DNA of 64,000 nt from an uncultured Eubacterium sp. (GCA_934316925.1 CAKREC010000004.1:8401-72400), one strand, 5' to 3'. Shown: positions 52,707 to 61,385, counted from the stretch's first letter. The notes: generated by a model from the letters alone, not told the origin. A program made the numbers and translations.

Positions 52707-54191
52707 ATGAAGTTAAGTAAATTGTCATTACAGGATATTAATAAAGGGGGGATGCAGGGTACGATAAAACGGGTCAACAAGAATTATGTCGTGAAATTAT
52801 TGCATACGCCCCAAAAAACAAATGAAGAAAAGATAAAAAAGATGTGTGAAGTGCAGCAATTGAAAAACGAAAAAAATATTTGTTGGCCACTTGACTGTTT
52901 ATACGATGACAATGAGACCTTTAGAGGATACCTGATGAGATCTGCTCCGACAGCGGCGCAACCATTTACTACACTTTTTAATTCAAAATCATATGAGTTA
53001 CTTGGAACAACGAATACGGTTACTGTTGCACAAAATCTGATACGAGTTGTTGGAAAACTGCATCAAAATGGGATATTGCTATGCGACTTCAATCCCAATA
53101 ATTTTATGCTTGACATGAACACTTATGAAGTATATGCAATTGACACTGACAACTTTCAATTTGAAACATATAATGGTGAACAATATAAAAGAGATGTCGC
53201 ATGCTCGTTATATTTGGATTCCAAAATTCAGTTGGACATCGAAAGACTGAAAAAAAGGGGAATCAAATCAGAGGAAATTATTACGAAATTGCCTTATGGC
53301 ATCTTTACTTACAAGACAGATATGTTCAGCTTGATGATCCTGGTCTTTCAAGTATTAATGAATGGGGTTCATCCATATACAGGTATGTTCGACGGGAAAA
53401 ATATCATTGAACAAAAAAATATTATTGAGAGCTATATGCCGTATTTCGGTACGGGCAAAAAAACTGATCTGGGTCACAACCGGCCACCAATTCAGGTGCT
53501 AAACAACGAGTTGTATTTGATGTTTTATCAAGCTTTTTTAAAGGATCGGACGTATTCTGAGAACGAACTATTGGAAGCACTGGCAAGATATAAGAATCAA
53601 TTGACGGAACGCTGCATACATGAGCATTATATTCAGAAAGATTTGAAGGCTTGCTGCCCATGGTGCAAAATAAATGCAACTAAAAACAGGACGACAAAGA
53701 AGAAAGATGATATACAATTAATAATGACACCAAAACCCAAAATAACAGAGCCTCCCTCAAAAATGTCGATGTCTACGAATCATAAATATGTTGATCAGCA
53801 TCAACAGAATGCTCTGGAAAAAGAAAAGAAAAAAAGGATTGCTCTAACAATGATTTTCCTTATTGTAGCGGCAATCGAGATAGCATTTTTTGTAAAGGGA
53901 CAGTTAGCTGAGTACTACAACGTATTTACAGGTGGGCAAGAAATACTTGAAGGTACGGCAAAGTATTTGATGCTATTTGCAGGTTTAGCAGCTGCCCTGC
54001 TTGTATCATTTTTTTACGACGCTTTTGATAATCTATCGCCAGGTTTCACAATTGCGTTGGATTTGGCCACTCAAGCCGGAATTTACTATTTGCTCTTGGA
54101 CCTTATAGGGGCATTTGTGACGATAGCAAGCTATCTACTAATAGGGCTGATTTCGATTGCTGTGATTGCGTTATTCATGAAAAGTCTTTAG
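52707..54191 (+). CDS. Atypical membrane-bound protein kinase (YegI-like) with zinc-finger-like motif
   Basis: 494 residues. The kinase domain has K30 (VVKLL), catalytic CDFNPNNF (126-133) instead of HRDxKxxN, and DTDNF (146-150) instead of DFG. This YegI-type signature ('DFNPxN...DxDxFQ') keeps catalytic Asp, Asn and metal Asp. A cysteine/histidine cluster follows near 305-325 (C-x-H...CC-x2-C), probably binding zinc, then a charged linker and about four C-terminal membrane helices (390-494). The start is ATG 52707 after GAGGGGG. It completes the vWA-PP2C-kinase triad and places it at the membrane. Confidence 0.85.
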   Translation: MKLSKLSLQDINKGGMQGTIKRVNKNYVVKLLHTPQKTNEEKIKKMCEVQQLKNEKNICWPLDCLYDDNETFRGYLMRSAPTAAQPFTTLFNSKSYELLGTTNTVTVAQNLIRVVGKLHQNGILLCDFNPNNFMLDMNTYEVYAIDTDNFQFETYNGEQYKRDVACSLYLDSKIQLDIERLKKRGIKSEEIITKLPYGIFTYKTDMFSLMILVFQVLMNGVHPYTGMFDGKNIIEQKNIIESYMPYFGTGKKTDLGHNRPPIQVLNNELYLMFYQAFLKDRTYSENELLEALARYKNQLTERCIHEHYIQKDLKACCPWCKINATKNRTTKKKDDIQLIMTPKPKITEPPSKMSMSTNHKYVDQHQQNALEKEKKKRIALTMIFLIVAAIEIAFFVKGQLAEYYNVFTGGQEILEGTAKYLMLFAGLAAALLVSFFYDAFDNLSPGFTIALDLATQAGIYYLLLDLIGAFVTIASYLLIGLISIAVIALFMKSL

Positions 54192-54214
54192 TTTTTGAAA
54201 AGGTGGTTGATGGT

Positions 54215-54904
54215 ATGAGAAAGAAAACATTGTTAATGATCTTATTAGTTGCATTTGTAATCGGTGCTTTGACGGTTGGTGTTAAACTGCTGAATTCTTT
54301 GAACGATAATCGTGAGGATTTTATTGAAGAAAATGAAAATATTACAAGTTTGAGTGAAAAAGCACATGATGAAAATAATGACGAAGAAGACACAGAAGAA
54401 GATCAGATCCTGCCAGAACAGGAAGTGTTTTCTTCGGGAGATGTTATTGACATTATAGATGATGCGAGTATACCTTGTATTTATGGGAACACAGACAATC
54501 TTTATGAAAAAAATGAAATAGATCCATATAATGAAAGTCAAGAATATGAGACAGAGTATTATATGTCCAATTATCAAACAAAATTTTCCAAACTTATAGC
54601 ATGCTATTCTGAAGAGTTACAAGGAGAAGTGTCCTTTCAACTAGACGAAAAATTTTCTCAATTAGAATTTACAATGGGATTGTGGGAAAGTGCGAATGAT
54701 AATTCTTGCATGGTCATTATATACAAAGGAGATCAGCAGCAGAAAAAGTCCATTTTAAAGGCGAAAATACATCCTTGTGAAAAGCCCAAAAGCTTTCAAG
54801 TGGATGTTGCGGATTGCAGTGTAATCACAATTAAAGCGATAGCAATAGGCGACACTATGCAGAGTTTTTTTGTGACAGATGGATTTAAGTTGACATACAA
54901 ATAG
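54215..54904 (+). CDS. Membrane-anchored NPCBM-like protein
   Basis: 229 residues: one N-terminal membrane helix (about 5-24), a very acidic linker (30-70), and a C-terminal beta-rich domain (about 85-229). The last 75 residues (FTMGLW, VIIYKGDQ, FQVDVADCSVITIKAIA) follow the pattern of NPCBM, a putative carbohydrate-binding module. The ATG at 54215 follows AAAGGTGG. It may be the extracellular sensor or anchor for the membrane kinase just upstream, by position only. Confidence 0.6.
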   Translation: MRKKTLLMILLVAFVIGALTVGVKLLNSLNDNREDFIEENENITSLSEKAHDENNDEEDTEEDQILPEQEVFSSGDVIDIIDDASIPCIYGNTDNLYEKNEIDPYNESQEYETEYYMSNYQTKFSKLIACYSEELQGEVSFQLDEKFSQLEFTMGLWESANDNSCMVIIYKGDQQQKKSILKAKIHPCEKPKSFQVDVADCSVITIKAIAIGDTMQSFFVTDGFKLTYK

Positions 54905-54965
54905 TGGGAGTTCGGATTAGACAGATGGAGATAATTATCGCAGCATTGCTAGGAGGATTTTTTTT

Positions 54966-55109
54966 ATGGTTATATTATATACAACAATATTCATTGCACT
55001 TTTGGTTGGGATTATTGCAATTCTGATACAGTTGATCGCAAAAGATGATTTGGATGAAGATGTGTTTATAGCAAACAATGACAATAATGATTATATGAGG
55101 AAATTGTAG
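54966..55109 (+). CDS. Small membrane protein, 47 residues
   Basis: A short frame with AGGAGG 9 bases before its ATG. The peptide has one hydrophobic helix (residues 2-24, ending IAILIQLIA) and an acidic, asparagine-rich tail. The spacing, the site and the tight packing between two block-B genes support it as real. A possible regulator or subunit of the SPFH or kinase membrane complex; no family recognised. Confidence 0.65.
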   Translation: MVILYTTIFIALLVGIIAILIQLIAKDDLDEDVFIANNDNNDYMRKL

Positions 55110-55141
55110 AGGTAAATAATTAAAAGAGAGGATGTGTTTGA

Positions 55142-55999
55142 ATGAGCAATTTTGGTTATAGTTTGGTCGAGGATCCCGGTGGTGAGCAGCTTTTACGTGA
55201 AGCTGAGGCAAAAAATGTAGAATCTCATAGTAGAGTAGTGATTAATCCTGGATTTGGATGTCTGGCGATTGTTGACGGTGTGGCGTACATATACACAACC
55301 TCTGGACGATTTCCGATATATACTGGATTAAACCCATATTTTTCTGCGTTGCAAAATATCGTTTCCAAAGGAAAAAGTACACATACATCTAATTTTTATT
55401 ATTATGATACAGATCCAAATGTTTATAGGGATATTTCGTTTACAGTTCCCGATTTGTTTTGTAGGGATGTTGAAACACAGCTGCAGGGACAGTGTAATCC
55501 AATGATCAACATATCTGTTAGAATAGCTGATCCAGATGTTTTCTTTCACATAATTAAAGGATTTGACCTGAAAAATAACGCAATTGGAAATTTCCTTAAT
55601 AAACGAATAGCTCCTCAAGTAAGACAAGAGTTATATGCTACCATTGCAGAAGAACCGCTTATTGCAGTTAATGCAAATGCTTGTAATTTTTCGACATTTT
55701 TGCACTCTAATGTAACGAAAATGTTGGATGGTTTTGGGCTTGAAGCAAGCTCTGTTCAAATTGCCAATTTGGGTATCTCTACTGATTTTGCAAAAGCTAT
55801 GGAAGAATACCATAGTCGGACATCTTTGGCAGATCAAGAGGCAGTTATTATAAAAAAATATGCAACAGAGCTATTTAATGGGGATGTTCAAAAGGCGTCC
55901 AATTATTTGCTTTTAACTAAGGGAATGGAAAAAGATGGTCAGGGATTTAATCCATTTGAATGGGAAGTTATGAAACGTTTTTTTAGTGGAAATGATTGA
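55142..55999 (+). CDS. SPFH (band 7-like) domain protein
   Basis: 285 residues. Its layout fits the SPFH group related to Bacillus YdjI: an N-terminal RVVINPGFGCLAIVDGVAYIYTTSGRFPIYTG strand region is followed by a membrane-skirting domain with INISVRIADPDVFF and a helical segment (VRQELYATIAEEPL). A helical C-terminus ends in NPFEWEVMKRFF. SPFH proteins form ring scaffolds on membranes and often recruit stress or phospho-signalling partners. No membrane helix is obvious, so attachment may need a partner such as the 47-residue protein upstream. Confidence 0.65.
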   Translation: MSNFGYSLVEDPGGEQLLREAEAKNVESHSRVVINPGFGCLAIVDGVAYIYTTSGRFPIYTGLNPYFSALQNIVSKGKSTHTSNFYYYDTDPNVYRDISFTVPDLFCRDVETQLQGQCNPMINISVRIADPDVFFHIIKGFDLKNNAIGNFLNKRIAPQVRQELYATIAEEPLIAVNANACNFSTFLHSNVTKMLDGFGLEASSVQIANLGISTDFAKAMEEYHSRTSLADQEAVIIKKYATELFNGDVQKASNYLLLTKGMEKDGQGFNPFEWEVMKRFFSGND

Positions 56000-56026
56000 G
56001 CAGAAAATTGTTTGTGTGTGTGGTGT

Positions 56027-56052
56027 CTATATAGCATAATATGCTTATATAG
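56027..56052. repeat. AT-rich near-palindrome
   Basis: CTATATAGCAT (56027-56037 region) pairs with ATGCTTATATAG ending at 56052, with one unpaired base. It lies between the SPFH and zinc-ribbon genes and may be an mRNA-processing hairpin or an operator. Confidence 0.4.
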
Positions 56053-56103
56053 AATGTTAGTGTCAAATACCTGTATAAAAGTAAAAGGAGGTGTGTGATA
56101 GAT

Positions 56104-56235
56104 ATGCTATATCGAATTTTTTGTTATATATCTGATCATTTCACTTGTACGAAATGTGGATATGAGACATATGTTAAGGTACTTGGCAACACTTGTTCCT
56201 GCCCTGAATGTGGTGGAACTATGTATCGAGACTAA
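56104..56235 (+). CDS. Zinc-ribbon miniprotein, 43 residues
   Basis: AGGAGGTG lies 10 bases before the ATG. The 43 residues contain two cysteine knuckles, CTKCGY (15-20) and CSCPECGG (31-38), spaced like a rubredoxin/zinc-ribbon fold. In SPFH operons of the Bacillus YdjI type, small zinc ribbons are often associated as separate or fused parts, which supports the call. Its role is unknown. Confidence 0.7.
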   Translation: MLYRIFCYISDHFTCTKCGYETYVKVLGNTCSCPECGGTMYRD

Positions 56236-56260
56236 TTAATTTTACTTAGGAGGTTAATGT

Positions 56261-56446
56261 ATGCTGGGAAAGAAAAAGGAAAATAGCACAGGAAAAAACA
56301 TTATGAAAAATGCTCTCAAACAAGCAGATAAAAATGCTTCAGAGGGAAAGGATGTGGGACTTACTTTAGTATCTGGTGCTATTATTGGTGGTGCGAAAGG
56401 AATTAGTAACATCATAAAAGATAAAAAGAAAAACAAAGAAGTTTAG
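56261..56446 (+). CDS. Small basic protein with glycine-rich segment
   Basis: 61 residues, very lysine-rich at both ends, with a weakly hydrophobic glycine-rich middle (VGLTLVSGAIIGGAKGI, 32-48) that could insert in or lie on a membrane. AGGAGG lies upstream of the ATG. Its charge pattern resembles small bacteriocin- or holin-like peptides, but nothing specific was recognised. Part of block B. Confidence 0.55.
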   Translation: MLGKKKENSTGKNIMKNALKQADKNASEGKDVGLTLVSGAIIGGAKGISNIIKDKKKNKEV

Positions 56447-56565
56447 GATAGTTGTTACAAGAATTTTATACAGGTATTTATTTGCTAACACAAATGATGA
56501 CAAAGGTATTGTGTAATGAAAAATTAAGCAGTAAATGGTTGGAAGTGCTAAAGAGGTGAAATAAT

Positions 56566-57462
56566 TTGGGTTTATTGGATAATGTTAAAAAAATATTTTC
56601 GGAGAGATCAGATGCTAGAGAATGCATAGGCAATGATTTTTTACGATTAATTGCAGCATGGGACAATGATGAGGAATGGGCAAAGGAAAGATTGGCAGAG
56701 TACTGGAAAAATCCAGTTCCTGATTTAGCGGATAGAATAGATCAGGCTCGTTTGGTTGTCCATGAACATGGAGCATGGCAGGGAAATCCAAGAGACATGC
56801 TGTTTTATGGGATAACGGTAACAGATTTTAATACTAAAATGACAATGTTATTGCCGTTAGCAGAACAAGGAAACATTGATGCGATATTAAGTATTGCCAG
56901 GGAATTTAGTTTGGGCGAATGCTCACAATGTGGCACACCAGTAAATGAAAAAGAGGCATTTAAATGGTATCTGAAAGCAGCTAACCTAGGAGATGCATCT
57001 GCACAGCTTCAAGTTGCATTAGAATATGAAACAAAACAGAATTATGCAGAAGCATTTGAATGGTATACAAGAGCGGCGAAGCAACAAAGCGCACCAGGAT
57101 ATTGCGGAATGGCAAGGTATTATGAAGCAATGTATATGAATGCGGATAACCTTGATAAAAACGAATTGCTCAACAAAAAAATAGAGTGCTATGAAACGGC
57201 TTATCGGTATGTGAATAGTGAAGAGGAAGAGAGTCAGGTTGCATTTGGGATGGCTGGTACATATAGGCAAATGAGTTATTATGGCAATGAAACAGAGGCA
57301 ATCTGGTTTGCAAAATTAGCTATTTTTTATTATTGGGCAGCATATGATTGTGGACACAAAGGGGCATTAAAATTTGCAAAAGAAATAGCGGCAGAAAGAA
57401 ATATATACGTTGACTTTGACAACATGACTCGTTGGGCGCAGGCGGAAGGAATATTGTCTTGA
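56566..57462 (+). CDS. Sel1-repeat (TPR-like) protein
   Basis: 298 residues from a TTG start with GAGGTG 7 bases upstream. The middle carries Sel1-like repeats (LLPLAEQGNIDAILSIAREF; EAFKWYLKAANLGDASAQL; EAFEWYTRAAKQQSAPGYC; AIWFAKLAIFYYWAAYDCG), each 35-40 residues, which form a superhelical scaffold for protein partners. The N-terminus (1-70) is charged and unrelated. It is the last gene of block B, followed by a strong hairpin. Confidence 0.75.
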   Translation: MGLLDNVKKIFSERSDARECIGNDFLRLIAAWDNDEEWAKERLAEYWKNPVPDLADRIDQARLVVHEHGAWQGNPRDMLFYGITVTDFNTKMTMLLPLAEQGNIDAILSIAREFSLGECSQCGTPVNEKEAFKWYLKAANLGDASAQLQVALEYETKQNYAEAFEWYTRAAKQQSAPGYCGMARYYEAMYMNADNLDKNELLNKKIECYETAYRYVNSEEEESQVAFGMAGTYRQMSYYGNETEAIWFAKLAIFYYWAAYDCGHKGALKFAKEIAAERNIYVDFDNMTRWAQAEGILS

Positions 57463-57471
57463 AAATCTGAA

Positions 57472-57512
57472 GAATGCTTGTCATATGGTAACATATGGCA
57501 AGCATTCTTTTT
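57472..57512. terminator. Terminator between convergent blocks B and C
   Basis: A long stem (57472-57487 with 57492-57507, one G-T pair) with a 4-base GTAA loop runs into five T on the plus strand (57508-57512). It ends block B and probably also block C, which converges on it, although A-richness on the other side is weak. Confidence 0.88.
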
Positions 57513-57526
57513 AGGGGTTATTATTA

Positions 57527-58420
57527 TCAGCTGATTGAGTGAGATCCATTCGATGCTATATTGAACAATTTAAGAGCATTTTGGGTAGTTACCTTTTCAA
57601 CTTCAAGAGGGGCCATTCCCTTGATTGAAGCTATTTTTCTAATGATTGCTGGTAAAATTAAACTGCTGTTTCTTCCTTTTTTCCATTGCTTTCCGGAACT
57701 AAGGACTTGGCTCCTTGGAGGTTTAACATAGGGTCCGTCTGTTTCAAGAACGAGATATGCCAAATCAATTTGTCGTACGGTTTCGTGCAATTCGGTTGCG
57801 TCATCACGGAGAATGGCAGCACCAATTCCCAGTAGTATGCCAAATTGCTGCGTGAAGATATTGGCAAGGTCAATATCTTTGGTAAAACAGTGGTAAATGC
57901 CACCTGTTAGGCGGTTTTTCTTTTTATAACATCTGAGAATTCGAATCATATCTTTATCCGCATCGCGAACATGAAAGAGAATAGGATAATTCATCTGGCT
58001 TGCTAAGTTCAATTGCCAAATCAGCCATTTTTTTTGTTTCAGACGATGTTGCTCTAAACGTGGGTAATGGTAGTCTAATCCTATTTCACCAATGGCAATT
58101 ACGTTTTTTTCCATAGCCATTTTTTTAAGATCATATCTTTTTTTCCATGCGGTTTTCAGAGTGCGAGTAGGATGAATTCCTACGCCAACATATAAGAAAC
58201 TATAATAATGTTTGCAAAGATTAAGTGCCTTTTTATTAGAATCAAGATCGATCCCAGGTTCTATGCAAAATTGTCCTCCTTTCTTGCGAAAATCATTTAT
58301 AAGATCATCCCTGGAGGCATATTTTTTTATTTTTAAGGCGTTATTCTCAAAATAAATACAGGGCACTTGCTGGCTGTCATATAGAGAATGAGATAAATGT
58401 ATGTGTGTATCAATTAACAT
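57527..58420 (-). CDS. TatD-family metal-dependent hydrolase/DNase
   Basis: 297 residues with the TatD amidohydrolase motifs: DTHIHLS (4-10), GVGIHPT, GEIGLDYHY, LFHVRDA, YHCFTKD and VLETDGPYVKP, which supply the metal ligands. TatD proteins are 3'-5' DNases and D-aminoacyl or phospho-hydrolases. TatD genes also occur in defence loci (QatD of the Qat system). An N-terminal insertion after motif 1 (SQQVPCIYFENN) makes it slightly longer than E. coli TatD. It is the last gene of the minus-strand block, directly after the DnaA-like ATPase. Confidence 0.88.
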   Translation of the reverse strand: MLIDTHIHLSHSLYDSQQVPCIYFENNALKIKKYASRDDLINDFRKKGGQFCIEPGIDLDSNKKALNLCKHYYSFLYVGVGIHPTRTLKTAWKKRYDLKKMAMEKNVIAIGEIGLDYHYPRLEQHRLKQKKWLIWQLNLASQMNYPILFHVRDADKDMIRILRCYKKKNRLTGGIYHCFTKDIDLANIFTQQFGILLGIGAAILRDDATELHETVRQIDLAYLVLETDGPYVKPPRSQVLSSGKQWKKGRNSSLILPAIIRKIASIKGMAPLEVEKVTTQNALKLFNIASNGSHSIS

Positions 58421-58456
58421 TTGTACCTCCCTATTTGTAATGCTTAAAAGTATATT

Positions 58457-59065
58457 TTATTTTACATGGTTTTGCAAATTCTTTCTAAGCTCAAACATGG
58501 TTCTGCTTTTGAGAAGAGAAAATGTTTCTGCAAAGGAAAGGTCGTTTAAATCAAACATTTTGGCTGCTTTTTTAACAATACGAATATTAGGTTTTACCTC
58601 ACGCAAAGAAAGTAATTCATAGTTCATTTTTTTTGCAAAAGCAAAAGCCAGATTTTTATCTATGAATGTGCAAATAATTAATTGCGTATTTTGTGACTTG
58701 TTATTTTCAATGTTTCTAAGTTTGCAACAGACAATTTCAAATGCAGATTCACATGAGATGATATCATCTAAGTGGTCAACTAGTAGCGCGTCATGTTCAA
58801 AATCCGAACTTGTTTTTGATGTATAGAATGAACCATTTCGAATATCATAAATTATTTGTTCTAAAAACTCATACCCATTCAAGAAAACAATCTCTGTTTC
58901 CGTCAATTTTGTCTGGACCATTTTTAAAAAGGTTGTCTTTCCATTACCAGATGGAGAAACGATAACAAACCCTTTATAATCTTTGTGATTTTTCCAGTGG
59001 AAAAACCTTTTCCTAAGTTTAAAATTATTTCCGAATTCGAATGTTAATTGGTTGTTTTTTTGCAT
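58457..59065 (-). CDS. DnaA-type AAA+ ATPase lacking the DNA-binding domain
   Basis: 202 residues from the ATG at 59065, 8 bases after AGGAG; a TTG at 59092 lacks a site. Walker A is SPSGNGKTT (37-45) and Walker B DALLVDHLDD (92-101). The spacing, the FLNGYEFLEQIIYDIRNG strand-helix and the later LIICTFIDK sensor 1 match DnaA/Hda/IstB-like proteins. The chain ends after the lid helices (NIRIVKKAAKMFDL), so there is no domain IV helix-turn-helix, as in Hda. It could remodel a nucleoprotein complex or load the adjacent TatD nuclease; inferred. Confidence 0.7.
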   Translation of the reverse strand: MQKNNQLTFEFGNNFKLRKRFFHWKNHKDYKGFVIVSPSGNGKTTFLKMVQTKLTETEIVFLNGYEFLEQIIYDIRNGSFYTSKTSSDFEHDALLVDHLDDIISCESAFEIVCCKLRNIENNKSQNTQLIICTFIDKNLAFAFAKKMNYELLSLREVKPNIRIVKKAAKMFDLNDLSFAETFSLLKSRTMFELRKNLQNHVK

Positions 59066-59093
59066 ATACCGACTCCTGATTGACGCGATCAAA

Positions 59094-60017
59094 TTAGTAA
59101 TTGCTTTTAGCTTTTATCCTATAGGGGAAAAATAAACGTATCAAAATGGCTGTACCAGAGAGAACTGTAAATAGATTGATCGGATTCTCCCCGGTTTTTG
59201 GTACAATAGTCAGGTGGCCTAATATTAAATATAAAGCTGACGAAGCAAAACTACAATACATTAATATGAGAATAGCAAAACGTCTTTTAGAAAGTATTCT
59301 ATTGCATTTGTAAATGAATATGCCTATAACTGATAATAAAAGCAGAATCAATATATTCATATATTTATAATTTCCAAAAATATGTCGTGTGGCAGATAAG
59401 TTTTGTTGAGCAGAGGCTATTTCCAATTGTATATTGTCTTTGCATAACCAAATACCAATCAATCCTGCAAAACAATTTAACAGGAAAAAACACAGCAATG
59501 GTTTAACTTTGTTGCTATTACTTTTATTACTAAGATACAATACATACCAACCAATGTTTAAACCAAGAAAGGTTAGAAAGGCTAACATAAAGTGTTGAGT
59601 AAAAATATAAGAGAAACAACTGGTTGCAATGATAAGTATCGCACATATGATATTTTTCTTTATTTCATTATGGACTAAGATAAAGGACTGTATAATCGTG
59701 TACATGGTAGCTAATACTAAGATCAGGATAAAAAACGACGAGTGCAAATAATACTCTAATCCGCTAATAAGCCAAATAATTCCCTCCACTATTATCACTT
59801 CACAATAAATACGGAATCCTAATTTATTGTTATACTTTTCTTTTATATGTTCATATGGAAGAAAAAACAAAATTAAGGTAGCCAAAAGGCAGTTTGCTAT
59901 TACATATACAAGTTGTCTTTGAGTATGAACATATAGGCAATTATACGTATATAAACCAGAAGTCAAAAAATACGGGATTAAAATAAATACAAAATAAGTT
60001 AGTTTTTTATTTTTCAT
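59094..60017 (-). CDS. Polytopic membrane protein of unknown function
   Basis: 307 residues with nine or ten hydrophobic helices and little soluble sequence. AGGAGG is 9 bases before the ATG at 60017, which overlaps the end of the ClpX-like gene by 11 bases. The final part (SALYLILGHLTIVPKTGENP, then a last helix) faintly resembles the C-terminal 'P-x-T-G' loop of SEDS proteins (FtsW/RodA), but the usual PFxSxGG motif is missing. Treat the SEDS idea as weak; otherwise unrecognised. Confidence 0.65.
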   Translation of the reverse strand: MKNKKLTYFVFILIPYFLTSGLYTYNCLYVHTQRQLVYVIANCLLATLILFFLPYEHIKEKYNNKLGFRIYCEVIIVEGIIWLISGLEYYLHSSFFILILVLATMYTIIQSFILVHNEIKKNIICAILIIATSCFSYIFTQHFMLAFLTFLGLNIGWYVLYLSNKSNSNKVKPLLCFFLLNCFAGLIGIWLCKDNIQLEIASAQQNLSATRHIFGNYKYMNILILLLLSVIGIFIYKCNRILSKRRFAILILMYCSFASSALYLILGHLTIVPKTGENPINLFTVLSGTAILIRLFFPYRIKAKSNY

Positions 60018-61344
60018 AGGTGGAATCCTCCTTTTTTTCAGCATTGTAGCCAATATCAAAGACTTCCTTTAAAATAAGAGTATTCAGAGTATCTTCAAAG
60101 ATCGAGTATGCGCGAGTGATCATACCTTGACTTTGCTGTTCGAAATTTTCTTGAAAAGCAAGATCAACGGCGTCTTTGATCATTTTTGAATCAATGCTGA
60201 TATTGTATGCTTTTTCAGTGTTTTGCAACTTTTTTATAAAGACGCTATCATTTTGCAATGCAATTTTGAGCACGCTTTTTGGAGTCAATGAATTGACTTG
60301 ATAGATGTTGCTGATCCTTCGTGAAAGTTCATCAGTGACCCCATACTGTTTTAGATCATCTACGGTAAGCGTATTATGAGTACTGTTAGCCTTTGTATTG
60401 TTTGCAGAGCGCGTGACAAAACCAATTGTGGTGTTAGATTTTGTATACTTTTCTTTTCGCAGCTCGGAATATGCACCTGTGAGGATGAAGAAATATTGTG
60501 AAGTATTAAGGGTGCTTGACAATGGGATGCCAGGTGAAAATAATTCCATAATTTGATCCTGTACGGTTTCGGATATATTTGCCCCTTCGCTGTCATAGTT
60601 AGGCTTTGTAAGTTTGTCGAACTCGTCTAATACTATGACTGCTTTTTTTCCGTTGGTCTTGAGTGCAAAATGCTTTATCTTATTTATTAAATCTTCAGTC
60701 GAATTGCCTTTGAATCCATTTTCGGTGACACCTGCGACAGAAAGCAGTAAATATGGTAAATGTAGAAGCTTGGCTAATTCCTGGGATAAAAATGTCTTTC
60801 CACAGCCAGAGGGACCAAGAATGAAATTTACATAGGGTAGCATACTGTTGCAACCATTAACACTGTATTCATATAAATTTAACAGCATGTGATTTACGGT
60901 CATTTCCTGATCGCATACAATAGAATTTGCTTTATCGAATACTTCCTTTGTAAGTTCTTTTGTATCAAAGGCAATTGCATCCTTTTTCTTACTTCTTTTA
61001 TGCAAGTATTGGTTGATTTTTTGAGCAAGAGCGGTATCTGTTGATTCTATAACTTTTGAAATTGCGTTTAGTACGTCTTTTGCTCCTTTTTCTGCCATTT
61101 TTATTAAAAGCTGCTGTTGCTCTCCTTGATTAAAGATATTTGAATTTACAAGCAACATAATGGAAGTAGGACATTCGCATAGCTGTTGCAGAATTTGCAC
61201 TGTTTTGTTAAGATTTCTGTAGTCAGAATCGGTTATTGCCTCTTGAAATTTTCTTAAAAGTCTTAATACGTTTCTTCCTTCTAATGAGGCTGTCTGCTCG
61301 TTAACTTCTGAATATAAAATTTCATTAATAATTGTTTGCTCCAT
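60007..61344 (-). CDS. ClpX-like AAA+ ATPase
   Basis: 445 residues from the ATG at 61344 (AGGAGG 8 bases upstream). The N-terminal 140 residues are helical and lack ClpX's zinc finger. The AAA+ module has Walker A GPSGCGKT (177-184), GVTENGFKGNSTEDLI like the ClpX pore/box II region, Walker B AVIVLDEFDKL (235-245), sensor 1 (FFILTGAY) and an arginine-bearing ELSRRISN segment. A typical C-terminal small domain follows. It probably unfolds or remodels a protein; no LGF/IGF ClpP loop was noticed, so proteolysis is doubtful. Confidence 0.8.
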   Translation of the reverse strand: MEQTIINEILYSEVNEQTASLEGRNVLRLLRKFQEAITDSDYRNLNKTVQILQQLCECPTSIMLLVNSNIFNQGEQQQLLIKMAEKGAKDVLNAISKVIESTDTALAQKINQYLHKRSKKKDAIAFDTKELTKEVFDKANSIVCDQEMTVNHMLLNLYEYSVNGCNSMLPYVNFILGPSGCGKTFLSQELAKLLHLPYLLLSVAGVTENGFKGNSTEDLINKIKHFALKTNGKKAVIVLDEFDKLTKPNYDSEGANISETVQDQIMELFSPGIPLSSTLNTSQYFFILTGAYSELRKEKYTKSNTTIGFVTRSANNTKANSTHNTLTVDDLKQYGVTDELSRRISNIYQVNSLTPKSVLKIALQNDSVFIKKLQNTEKAYNISIDSKMIKDAVDLAFQENFEQQSQGMITRAYSIFEDTLNTLILKEVFDIGYNAEKKEDSTYEK

Positions 61345-61385
61345 AAAAAAACCTCCTTTGTTGTAAAATATTGTTTCTGTCATTA

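Noticed and set aside
57527..61344. Qat defence system (QatABCD)
   Set aside because: Only a TatD protein is shared; there is no QueC-like QatC, and the ATPases are DnaA- and ClpX-like rather than the QatA type.
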